NCBI RefSeq assembly: GCF_032118995.1
Contig: NC_092659.1
Span: 16,486,177-16,550,176, forward strand
From: Asterias amurensis
Lineage: Eukaryota > Echinodermata > Asteroidea > Forcipulatida > Asteriidae
Length of the DNA stretch: 64,000 nt
Reading direction: 5' to 3'
Within the stretch, counting starts at the first letter, position 1. Every line of letters begins with the position of its first letter. The notes beneath the pieces were generated by a model. That model ran no database searches. It saw only the letters and a list, made by a program, of their open reading frames with translations, and was not told the origin of the DNA. Position numbers and translations under genes: made by a program. Of this stretch, positions 1 through 10,800 are shown in pieces.

Positions 1-7
1 TGCATAA

Positions 8-87
8 AATATAATAGATGTTAAATTTATGTGAAAACCAAAATTAATATTCTTTATCCCCGATGCAAATTTAACATCTATTATATC
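8..87. repeat. Short inverted repeat
   Basis: AATAGATGTTAAATTT near 12-28 is repeated in reverse complement at about 66-84, with a ~37-base loop. It resembles the ends of a small foldback element and lies beside the SINE at 134-297. Confidence 0.6.
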
Positions 88-133
88 GTTGCGGTACCCG
101 CTGCCAAAACATAGGATTCGAACTGCCTCTAGC

Positions 134-297
134 TGCCGGGCAACCTCGGTAGTCTAGTTGGTAAGACACTGCTCTAGAATTGCAAGGGTCGTGGGTTCGA
201 ATCCCACCCGAGTAACATGCCTGTGATATTTTTTCACAGGACTCGGGAAAGTACTGAGTTTACAGTGCTAACACACATCGGTGTATGGGTAAAAACC
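134..297 (+). mobile_element. tRNA-derived SINE
   Basis: An A-box-like GTCTAGTTGGTAAGAC and a perfect B box GGTTCGAATCC are followed by a tail containing CCTGTGATATTTTTTCACAGG and TCGGGAAAGTACTGAG. The same body and tail occur on the opposite strand at 38152-38302, so this is a dispersed SINE, not a tRNA gene. Confidence 0.85.
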
Positions 298-301
298 AAA
301 A

Positions 302-510
302 TTAATATGCATAAAACAACAAACCTGTGAACGTTTTGACTCAATTGGTCTTGAATTGCAGAGAATAATGAAAGAAAAAAACACCCTAGTTACACAAATT
401 TGTGTGCTTTCATGTGACCGTACCTTTTTCTCAAAAACTTCTTATCAACAGCTCTCCATTGCTCGCTACCAAGTAAGTTTATTTTTATTTTAGTAATAAC
501 CAACAGTGTC
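302..510 (+). mobile_element. Family A element, truncated copy
   Basis: Matches the inner and right parts of the TTAA-flanked family A (AACAAACCTGTGAA, AATGAAAGAAAAAA, ATCAACAGCT) and ends ACCAACAGTGTC; the left TIR is absent. It lies in the PRSS16-like gene, downstream of its exon at 610-719. Confidence 0.7.
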
Positions 511-609
511 AAATAATGAAAAAAAAGAGATAAATTAAACTAAACAAAAAAAGGAACATTGGAAAAGGCTCAATTACTTAAATGATTTGGAGATGACAGA
601 CCATCCAAC

Positions 610-3600
610 CATGTGCATCAGAAACTGCTCTACTTGAGCTGTAGCAGTCTGTATGTTCTTGTTACACTCGCTGCCATGTTGGGTCGTTGCCAGTGAATCA
701 CGGACCACTGACACGTAACCTTAATAAAGATTTACAAAATGCGAAAAAAAGATTTTTAATCAGGAAGTCATGTTAAACAGGTACTTGAGCAGGATGTTTT
801 TAACGGAAATGTTATTTTAACTTGTTTATAATGCGTTAGTTCACCATTAAAATGTAATTTTGATATGTGTACACTTCTGAATTGTTTGTAATTTTCGATT
901 AAAAAATCAGCCCACAACCTCAAGGTTATGAAAAACTAAAAACACTTCTGCCGTTGAAGGCACGCGTCTAAATGAAAATGCTTTGACATCATGTCTGGTA
1001 GTTTGCTTTGTTATACCTCTACGTTGTAACAAAGCGGATACAAATTGGAGCTCCCAACTATGACGTAACATGAGTGATTACGTAACGGAGCTTTTCGCGA
1101 ATCTTTCAGAAAGCACTGGATAAGGGTATTCAATATTTATAGTCATATGACTCGATTTCCTAATTGATTGAAAATGTTTTAAATGAAATTCAGCAAAGTT
1201 CACGACTTGACACTTTTGTTTAAGCAGGTCTTCAAAATGTGTAAAAATGTTAGCCACCAAATACATAGGGGCCTAGAACCTACACAGTGGTTCAATATAA
1301 TATTGAATTACTTTTGGTTATCACTCTATTTATTGGTTAGAAGCCTACAGCACCATTCAATAGTATAAAGCATTCTGGGAAAAATTTCACTTTAAAACAA
1401 AGTGGTTAAAAGTAAAAAAAAAAAATATATCAGTTTGTATGCCCCAAAGTTTGAATCAGAGATTGTGTATTCCTATTGACCACATTCACCCAATCAGAAT
1501 AATCTTGGATGCCCCACTTTGGTGGGCAATGTCACTGTGCGTTATTCATTGAAGTGCGCATTTTAGGCAATGAAGCGTTCACATGTAAACCTACTGCCCA
1601 CCAAAATGGTGAGCGTGGCACAGTCGCCACGTGTGACGTGTGTGCAAGGGGTCAATTGGGCGCATTCGCAGGGACGTATCACTTCAGATTTTCAGCAATA
1701 TCTCAAAAACGCGACCACCTTTTGAAAGGATGGTCCCCTTGTCTTTATCCTCTCGGATTAAGACATGAGACCACTCTAGTTCCACTTCTACGTAATAGAG
1801 TCAGAGTTCCTATGATTCCAGTTTCTTTTTTTGTAGAAGACAGCAGCAAAATACCACAGAAAACAAGTTATTTAAATCTCTCTGATGAATATTATTATAA
1901 GGTGTAAAGTCAATGTCAGATTAATCCGATTTACCTGTGAAGTCTAGCTGAGCCAGTACTGGTGCGCTGGTAGCAACAGCTCCATCAACAAGATGAGGAT
2001 ATTTAAGACGATACCATGCAGACAGAGAGCCTGTTATCACGAGACAAACAAACAGGGTTTACAATACTTGTTTCTTTTCCAGTCCAAAAAAGTATACCAT
2101 ATCTTTGCATTTGAAAGGTTCTACCAAACCTACCAAATCAACAGAGAATTTAGACTTGTGAATCTCCCAAAGAAATCAATGAATCATATCAAACCTTAAA
2201 TCAGCCAGTAATTCAGGGTCCAGTTTCATGGCTCTGCTTACCGTCGAATTCTGCGCTTATTACCACGATTCCCTGCTTATGTGCAAGCGCCTAATTTCTG
2301 CGCAAGCCTTGTAACCGCAGAAGCCAAAATTTGCTGCTAACCCGTGAAATATGTTTGATGTAAGCACAGAATTCCCTGCTTCCGTAAGCGCCGACTCTGT
2401 GCTTACGGTAAGTAGAGCCATGAAATTGGGCCCTGGTCAGTCAGGTGTCAGGTCAGTCAACTAGGTTGGTCAGGTCACTCAGGTTGGTCAGGTCAGTTTG
2501 GTCAGGTCAGTCAGGACGGTCAGGTTAGTCAAGTCAGTGAGTATCAGGTCAGTCAGGTCAGTCTGGTCGAGCAGGTTGGTCAGATTAGTCAGGTCAATCA
2601 GGTCAGTTCCGTCAAATCGGTCAGGTCTTACGGTCATAACAGTCAGGTTAGTCTGGCAGTCACATCTGTAATGTGGTCAGGTTGGTCAGATCCGTCAAAT
2701 CGGTCAGGTCTTACGGTCATAACAGTCGGGTTAGTCTGGCAGTCACATCTGTAATGTGGTCAGGTTGGTCAGATCAGTCAGGTTGGTAAGTCTTAACAGG
2801 TCAGTCAGGTGGTCAGGTCAGTCAGGTTGGCCCGATTAGTCAGGTCAATCAGGTCAGTTCCATCAAATCGGTTAGGTCTTATGGTCATGTCAGTCAGGTA
2901 AGTCTGGCAGTCACATCTGTAATGTGGTCAGGTTGGTAAGTCTAAACAGGTCATTCAGGTCGGTCAAGTTGGCCCGATTAGTCAGGTCAATCGGGTTAGT
3001 TCCATTTTCTTCCTCCATGGTTCCATCAGGTCATTCAGGTTGGTCAGGTCAGTCAGGTCAGTCAGGTCAAACAGGTCAATCAGGTTGTCATATATGACCT
3101 TTCAGTACATGTAGATCACAAGATGTTTCACTAGTCCATAAGCAAAAATCTAAATGTTTTTCACTTGTCGCCCACTGATTTTACTCGAATTTGGCATATA
3201 TGGGCAACTGCTACATTTAAACTCTGTATTTATCATGACCGAACTGTATTTACCTGGATATGAGCCGCCAAACGAGATCCACTTGTTAGTTGTGAGGTTC
3301 ATCTTCATTGCCATGAATTGTCTAAAATGGGCTAAATCTGCCAGGGCCTGCTCGCTGTTCAAGAAGCTCAAATTTTCAACAGATAAATCCCTGCACAGTG
3401 GCCAAATAAAAAGTTTGATGTACCAACAAAAATTATATTCTATGCAATATTCTAAGTTTGCATCCAAAATGGAAATCAACCTTAGGCCCAGATATATTAT
3501 AAATTTGATGTGTCCGTGCAAAAACATTGTTTATTGATCTTGCAAAATCTTGCATGAAAATGCTATGTGCAAGAGCATTGAGTCTACATGTAACTCTCAG

Positions 3601-5323
3601 CATCTTATTGATGTTTTGACAATTACAAAATTATGTGTAGATTAATTGCTACTTAAAGACAGTGGACACTATTGGTAACTACTCAAAATAATTATTAGCA
3701 TAACACCTTTCTTGGTGACAAGTAATGGGGAGAGGTTGATGGTTTAAAACATTGTGAAAAACGGCTCCCTCTGAAGTGCCATAGTTTTCGAGAAAGAAGT
3801 AATTTTCCATGAATTTGATTTTGAGACCTCAGATTTAGAACTTGAGGTCTCGAAATCAACCATCTTAACGCACACAACTTCGTGTGACAAGGGTGTTTTC
3901 TTCTTTCATTATTATCTCGCAAGTTCGATGACCGATTGAGCTCAAATATTTCACAGGTTTGTTATTTTATGCATATGTTGAGATACACCAACTGTGAAGG
4001 CTAGTCTTTGACAATTACCAATAGTGTCCTCTGCCTTTAATCCTATCTCGAGTTAGTACGAGCTGTTGATAGTGTAAAACATTTAATTGTGAGAAACTGC
4101 TTCCTCTGAAGTAACATAGTTTTTGAGAAAGAAATAATTTCTAACTAAAATATTTGAATTGAGTTGAATTCGAGACCTCAGCTCAGTTCTCAAATCGAGC
4201 ATCTGAAAGCACACAACTTGTGCGACACGGGTGTTTTTTCTTCCATTATTCTCTCGCAATTTCGACGACCAATTGAGTTTAAATTTTCACAGGATTGTGA
4301 TTTTATGCATATGTTGAGATAGGCCTACACCATGTGGAAAAGACTGATCTTTGTCATTTACCAAAGGTGTCCAGTGCCAACCGATGCTGTGTTGCATCTT
4401 AAAAATGCAAACTAGGTCTTTAAAAAATGAGTGATTTGAAAGGAATATTGCATTCAGATCTGAAGGAAAATTACTTCACTTACGGAGTTGGGTGGCTCTC
4501 ACCGTAGAATCGATGTTCAAGCATTAAACACAGAGCCCCTAATCGTTGGGCCATAACAATCCATGTTCCCTCAACCATCCAGATAGGGTTGGCCGTCCCT
4601 TCTCCACCGATCATCAGAAACACGGGACCGCCTGGTTTGTAGAAGGTATCATTCACAAAGTAGCGCTGAAAAAAGGAAAGAGGGTTATGTATTAGGCCGA
4701 GTTAAAAAAGAAACATGTTAAGCGTCCGAGTTTCTCAAAAGATGAAAGAGAAGGGGCTTTTTATTTTTTATACTACTACTTATAATGAAATAATTAATAA
4801 TAGTTAATTAATTAATGACCTTATTACCAATAAATATGTTTCGGGGGTCGCTAGATGACCAATAATGTCAAAATTTTGAGAAAACAAAATCTAGCACCCC
4901 AGTCACTGTCTAGCCAAGTACACCCATTCAAAGAAGTTATAATAAAAAAAATTATGATTATTTTTGTTTAATTCACAAGACCCGTTTTACTAAGTAGCAT
5001 AATACAAAACCCAACGTGAATAATGTAAAGCAAGCGATTCCTAACAACTGATTACAATTACAATGTACACTGAATTGTGACAACCAACGTGTGTATTTTG
5101 GTGAACTAGTGTACGTTCATGTACGCCGTCGTCGTACCTGTTTCCATGTTCTGAGATCCGCATCATTGAAATGATCTAACTTCTGTTCCAGCCACTGGTC
5201 AGGAGGGAGCGGACCGTCTGTCTGTCTCCGGGGAGCTCCAACCATTCCACCCTGGGGCCTACCATGGAGGAATCGCGGCAAAGACCACGTCAAACCAACG
5301 CAACATAGAAGAAACAGGAACAT
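610..5323 (-). CDS. PRSS16-like: Thymus-specific serine protease-like S28 peptidase (partial, 5' five exons)
   Basis: Five exons read leftward with matching phases: 5138-5323, 4484-4665, 3254-3390, 1935-2030 and about 610-719; the last donor is uncertain and the 3' exons lie outside the window. The start at 5323 gives a hydrophobic signal peptide (about residues 1-14). Then come the S28 hallmarks: [10 protein letters not shown] before an RTWKQRY junction, [23 protein letters not shown], and the nucleophile motif GGSYPG with Ser near residue 166. The Asp and His of the triad should lie in the missing part. Family members are secreted or lysosomal peptidases: PRSS16 acts in thymic antigen processing, and PRCP and DPP7 cleave after proline. 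Assignment to PRSS16 rather than PRCP/DPP7 rests on the remembered WxxQKLDHF start and is less certain than the family. NDT, NLS and NLT are possible N-glycosylation sites. Introns hold a SINE, family A copies and a GTCAG satellite. Confidence 0.88.
1365..1905 (+). repeat. Unclassified dispersed repeat with spurious open frame
   Basis: The segment with GATTGTGTATTCC and ATCTCAAAAACGCGACCACC recurs in diverged form at about 9760-9880 and 20560-20690. A 132-codon plus-strand frame here (1509-1907) has no recognisable domain and is antisense to a PRSS16-like intron; I treat it as non-coding. Confidence 0.45.
2216..2433. mobile_element. Family D foldback element
   Basis: Ends are GGGTCCAGTTTCATGGCTC and, inverted, GAGCCATGAAATTGGGCCC; the inside is rich in CTTACG/GCGC repeats. 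It lies in an intron of the PRSS16-like gene. Confidence 0.7.
2434..3092. repeat. GTCAG-type satellite with higher-order units
   Basis: About 650 bases are built from a 9-10 bp unit close to GGTCAGTCA. A longer unit containing CTTACGGTCATAACAGTC and GGCAGTCACATCTGTAATG recurs three times (near 2628, 2710 and 2877), so short units are organised in about 85-170 bp blocks. Intronic. Confidence 0.9.
3653..4040. mobile_element. Family A TTAA-flanked MITE, full length
   Basis: TTAA at both ends (3653, 4037), TIRs AGACAGTGGACACTATTGG and, inverted, CCAATAGTGTCCTCTGCCT, and an inner palindrome GAGACCTCAGA/TGAGGTCTC. TTAA duplication suggests a piggyBac-type transposase acting in trans; no transposase is encoded. 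Confidence 0.9.
4041..4380. mobile_element. Family A element, 5'-truncated, abutting the previous copy
   Basis: Starts at TCCTATCTCGAGTTAG, a family E fragment, then follows the family A body (GAAACTGCTTCCTCTGAAG to TTTACCAAAGGTGTCCAGTGCC). More diverged than the copy to its left. Confidence 0.7.
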
Positions 5324-6124
5324 TTCAGAACGGCAGCCATTGCGATCATGTGTGGTTTGTTGGTTTGGGTTTGGTCAGGTGACTTGGATCATGTGATAGC
5401 TTACACCGATTTCAACGACTGTTTTATGGTGAACAGTATAATTGGGGGAGGGTGAAGCTATTATAGAGGGCGCTACTTCATTCTGGTTAAATATTGATGG
5501 TTTTAACAAGTTTGTGTTGCACTGCTAATTAGGCCTCAGCTGTCAGCTCTACCCCCAATTCATTCACAAACATAAACAACTGAACATTTGGATTATCGAC
5601 TGCCGGTGTAGGCCTACGTTGTGGGACGGACTCTTGAAGGGGGGTCTACCCAGCCGCTGAGGAACAGCCATTGAAAACTCCTTTGAGCTGTGAGAGCATT
5701 GATCTAAAATATCTGCTTTGTTTAGACAGTGCTTTGTACTTTCAGTGTATAGGGTTTAATAAAATAGTTTGCAATTACAAATCGAAACCGAAATTCAAAC
5801 CGCTCTGATTGCTCTGAGGTGGTCTATTTCCAAACCGTTCATTCAAAACGTCTGAGATTATAGTTTTCTAAGAGTATGTGGGGCTTCTGAAGCTGTTAAA
5901 ATCTTAGCATGATCGATCAGCGACGAACTTTTTTTTAACCGCTCAGGTTACTCGATTAAGGCCTAGCCTTTATGCCTACTATCTAAACTTGGGTATTTTG
6001 AAGCTGGTAAATTCAAGCGTGATCGGAGACGACATTTCTTTTTCATTCTTTCGAAAACGTCTGAAACTAATTCTGTTCTAATAGGAACATGCATGGTTTT
6101 CTGAAGCTCTGGCTTTGTCATGAT

Positions 6125-6348
6125 CGACTAACAGTAACACGGTTGGCCATTTATGGGAGTCAAAACATAATGGCCGACCGTGTTTCTAGTTCGCGACGTA
6201 AAAGGAAAACCGTGCAATTTTGAGTGATACTTGTGTGGATCTTTATATTCTACTTTTAAAACATCTTTCTAAATGCATTTTATAACAAACGGTTTCAAAC
6301 GCTTTTTATAGACCAACTCATCCGATCCAAGGCAACGTGTTCCTTTAA
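6125..6348. mobile_element. Family B palindromic MITE, left part missing
   Basis: Contains the central ACACGG.TGGCCATTTATGGGAGTC palindrome and the full right arm ending CAAGGCAACGTGTTCCTTTAA. The left arm is lost. Confidence 0.8.
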
Positions 6349-7504
6349 TATTGCACCAAGAAATGTGGGGCTTCCGAAGCTGCCAGTAAAATCTTAGCGT
6401 GATTATTAGAGACGCCCGTTTTCAAACCGCTCAGGTTGATCTGAGTTTATGAAGTGCCCCTAGAAGAAAAGGTGCCCCCTTGTGCCCTCCCCCCCTTGTG
6501 CCCCCCCCCCCCCCATTGCATTTATATTATAGTATACGCCGCTGGTTCTGTGTTGATATTATGTTTTGAGACGTGTATATGCAGACTGAGGTAGCGCTCG
6601 ATGAAAGAGACCGGGACATCAAAGACATCGAACAACCGCATCATGCCATTCTTCAAAGCAATCCGAATCTGCTGAGTATGCCCATTGCCGGCCCTCCCAT
6701 TCATTGAGAGAGCATTATCAAACTGTCTTGTTAATTGGATCTGGACACTGCGTGAATAAAGCTGACGGACTATTTATAGGGGGGCCTGACTTCCAATTAT
6801 TTCTAGTGTACACAAAACCGGCGATTCAGGGTGATTGAATTGAAGGGCTTACTACGATGCCTACTTGTTGCCACTTTTTTTTTTTTTTACTGTCAATTCA
6901 TTAAATCAGTTGTGACCTTTCAAGACTTTTTCTAGGCCATGAAGATTGTCCTTCGGTTGAACAATCGACAGTGACGGTTTCAAAGGCTTTTAATAGAGCG
7001 ACAGCACCGTACAGAACTACGATGATAGGTGTGGGGGGGGGGCTAGGTGGGTTGAACTCTGACGCAAAAAACTTTAGGCGACCTGAATTTCCAATTTGTA
7101 TCAGAAACATTTAAACTGCAAGACCGATAAAAATGGAGAGCATTTTTACGACAGCTTAAAATGAAAGAATAAATATGATTTATAGGTCCATTGCCTTGCC
7201 CCCCCCCCCCCCCCCCCCGTGCTTAGTGTGGTATAATGTTTTAGTTGAACAGTTACAGTTTAGACTTTTTCCAAATAGGCCTACTTTTTATATATATTTT
7301 TTCCGTTTTTTTTTTTCTTCTTAGTTCTTTTGTGTGCGACCCCCCGCAGTTGTGTTTTGACAAGTTAATAGCACGTGCGTTGTGTACGTGCTTAGGGCTT
7401 CATCAAACGAGAGAACGGAGCTTGAAGCCGAACCCAAAGCCGAAGCCGTGGATTCGAAGGGCCTTAATTAGTTCCGCTGTCTGAACGCACGGCCAACTAT
7501 CATT

Positions 7505-7659
7505 GAGTGCGTTCGTTTTAAGCTTCCCTGGGTCGACCCCGGTGTGTGGCGGGGTTTTTTTTTCCAGGACGAACGTGTGCAGATAATTACCCACGTTCGT
7601 CCTGGAAAAAAATACACAACACACCGGGGTCGACCCAGGGAAGCTAAACGAACGCACCC
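7505..7659. mobile_element. Family C hairpin element upstream of the dehydrogenase
   Basis: Left arm GTGCGTTCGTTTTAAGCTTC..GGGTCGACCCCGGTGTG and right arm CACACCGGGGTCGACCC..GAAGCTAAACGAACGCACC are nearly perfect complements, with inner arms CCAGGACGAACGTG/CACGTTCGTCCTGG. The whole 155 bases can fold on itself. It ends about 200 bases before the chosen start codon of the dehydrogenase. Confidence 0.88.
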
Positions 7660-7860
7660 AATATTGGCCGCCCCGCCCAGTGTCGTGCCTTCGTCGCGGC
7701 ATCGTGTTACACGCATCGACCTATTCACGTAGTGTGAAAGTTCACACAAGGTGCACCTGTAAACCTGTTTCCTTTTGGAGCGACTCTAGCGGCAGTCTGC
7801 TTTGGATGTTGGATAGAGCAGGGATAGATGAACATTGAACAACGGAGGGACCCCACACAA

Positions 7861-10800
7861 ATGGCGGATAAAATAATAGTTCTCATCACTGGCTGTTCAT
7901 CGGGGATTGGACTGGCCACAGCGGCGCTTCTCGGCAAGGATTCTGACCGTCGCTTCAGGGTCTACGCTACCATGCGAGACCTGCTCGATAAAAACAAGGG
8001 ACCGTTGGAGTCTGCCGTCGGCGGGGAAGGTGCTGGGATTCTTGGTGAGACGCTCTTCATACGGAAGCTGGACGTGAGCAAAGATGGGGACCAACGGGGT
8101 GCGGTGGATGCGATAATTGCAAAGGAGGGTCGCATTGATGTATTGGGTAAGTTAGTACCCTAAAAACACAGGGAAGAATATATAATAATCACCAATAGGA
8201 ACCGAGAGCGTTTACCTCAGATTAAAATTTGTCAGCATAAAAACTAAATCCTTTTTACGTAAACACATTAAATAACTTAAGTTACTACCGAATTATAATG
8301 TAGGCTTCTAACCAAAAGTTGTTATTGCCCTTAATTTTAAGACAGATTACCAAACGTAAAACTTAAAGTAAAAGTTAAACAAACAAACAAACAAATATAG
8401 GCCTATACACAAAGCATAGCCATAACATATCAACAATTTAATCTTCTGATATTTCAACCGGTGCAAAAAAAAAGTGCAAATCCTCAAAATTTACACACTT
8501 CGAATTTCATAATTGAATTGAAATATTGTCAAAAATGGAATAAAAGAGTTTGATAACCCTATCCACACTCAAAGACCAAGATAGGAAATTATCAAAATTT
8601 ACATCCGAGCAAGATATTTAGTCCTTGGAAAAAGGTAGGAACAATTAGGGCTGGAGTTCAGGGCCTGACCTACATGTACACCGTGTATTTGTCCATGGGC
8701 AAACAAGTTGGAAGAATATTATGCCCACATTTTATTTCGTATAATTAAAAATGGGCTGGCCATGTTTTTTTAAGGCACTGTTGCACTATTGGTAATTAGC
8801 CTACTCAAAAATAATTGTTGGCATAAAAAGCACTTGAACGAGCATGGAGAGCTGTTTAGTATTAAACATTGCGAGAAAGTGCTCCCTCTGAAGTAGCGTA
8901 GCTTTTGAGAAAGAAGTACCTTCTCACCCCCCCCCCCCCCCCCCCCCCCAATAGTGTCCAGTGTCTTTAATTCTTCGTGGCTTGACTGTAAGGAGTTGTC
9001 CCTGAGCAGCCCATATTTTTCTATTATGACAAGATCGTGACCCCTATTTTTTTGAAGTATCACATTGGCCCTTTATTTCTCCCTGCTGCTATTTTCTGTC
9101 CATTACTTTTTGCACTTGTATCTCATTACGGTTTCCCCAACTTTATTTAAACTTCGCTAGCTCATTCTCAATTCAGAGTTTAGACTACGGCATATTATAA
9201 GTAGCGTCCCGTGTGTGTTTGAAGGCAGTGGACACTTTTGGTAATTGTCAAAGACTAGCCTTCACAGTTGGTGTATCTCAGCATATGCATCAAATAACAA
9301 ACCTGTGAAAATTTGAGCTCAATCGGTCGTCGAATTTGCGAGATAATAATGAAAGAACAAACGCCCTTGTCACACGAAGTTGTGTGCTTTCTGACGCTTG
9401 ATTTCGAGACCTCAAATTCTAAACATGAGGTCTCGAAGTCAAATTCGTGGAAAATTACTTCTTTCTCAAAAACTACCCTCACTTCAGAGGGAGCTGTTTC
9501 TCACAACGTTTTATACCCTCAACCTCTCCCCACTACTTGTAATCAAGAAAGGTTTCATGATGATAATTATTTTGAGTAATTACCAATAGTGTCCACTGCC
9601 TTTAAAGGATATGCATTTGGTAATGACTCTGAAAATTAATGGCAATACAAACTTACTTGGTAAGAAGTACAGCAGCTTAGGATACGGCATTTAAAGAATA
9701 TATTTACTTCAAACCACAGCGGTTATGAAAAAAAGATACTTTATCCACAGTAAATTAGAACATGAGAAGTGTTATTCTCAGATTGTGTATCCCAATTGCA
9801 GATTATTTTTCATGCGTGGACATAACCTCTCCATGATTTTCGTCAGTATCTCAAAAACGCTACCACATTTTGAAATGAAATTATCACAGGTTAGTTTTAT
9901 AGTAAGCATCTTATCTAGGGGTTTGAATTAAACAGAGGATTCCAACAAATGTGTATACAACCATGATGTTTATAATAATTGTCAGTGTTTTTCTGAGTAT
10001 TCAAGTGACTGTCTGTTTTACAAAGGGACAAGTACTTCCCGCCATTATGCAATTGCTGATTCATTTTCGATACAACAACCGTGTGGCTAAATGTCGGTGT
10101 TTGACCTCGATCTCACAAAGTGCGTGAAAAAACAACATCCTTTTCCAGTTCGTTTACCTTACACAGCTTCAATGTCAACGAGTTGTGACCTGATTTAGTT
10201 GTAGCGTTCAAGCATTAAGAAAACAAATATGTCATACACATACTTATGAGAAGCCACCCGATGTCCTCATATATGGAGGTCCCACATGGGCAACATGGGC
10301 CCCCACATGTTTACCAATTTTGGCCCTGCTGATCCTGCAACAGGGGTTCATATTATGTAGGCCATATTATAGATAGGCCCATATAACCCATATAACCCAT
10401 ATGTCCCCATGGGTCCTATATATGGGTCCCTTATGGGCCTCGTCCCATAATATGGTGTTGAAACCAGTCATGGGTGGAAACCCTTATGGGCCCAACTGGA
10501 TCCTGCACCTAAGATTCATGGGCCCCATATGGGTTGGCCCAGATAACCCTTTCGGATACATCTGGGATTTAATTTGTAGAAAACAACATTTCATACACAT
10601 GTATGATAAGCAATTATTGCTCAAAACGATTGCCCCTGAACTTTTCCTCTCCTGTTTTTTTCCAAGCCAACAATGCTGAGATTCATTCACATTCAATAGT
10701 ACGTTTATCTTTATTAACATGAGATAACTGGTGTGCGTTGCCAAAGAAAAAGGCTGTAGTACTCGTGCCTCTTTCTAATCCCGTATTGTTACAGTTTTGT

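Larger units (their letters stand above)
5324..7827. other. Intergenic region between divergent genes 1 and 2
   Basis: Head-to-head spacer of about 2.5 kb holding promoters of both genes, not individually visible. It contains family B and C elements, poly-C tracts (about 6486-6513 and 7199-7218), and a segment at 7380-7470 that is repeated inverted at about 15815-15910 (GAAGCCGTGGATTCGAA). No further coding region recognised. Confidence 0.6.

Noticed and set aside
134-215. Possible tRNA gene with A and B boxes
   Set aside because: The same body with a conserved non-tRNA tail occurs at 38152-38302; it is a SINE and does not fold into a convincing cloverleaf by eye.
1509-1907. 132-codon plus-strand open frame
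   Set aside because: No recognised domain, antisense to a PRSS16-like intron, and parts recur as a dispersed repeat.
3154-3537. Plus-strand 127-codon frame opposite a PRSS16-like exon
   Set aside because: Shadow of the real minus-strand exon 3254-3390.
9313-9589. Recurrent small frames beginning MSSIGRR, here and in other family A copies (24799, 35059, 49332, 56958, 63218)
   Set aside because: They are family A MITE sequence; frames differ between copies and show no codon conservation beyond shared DNA.
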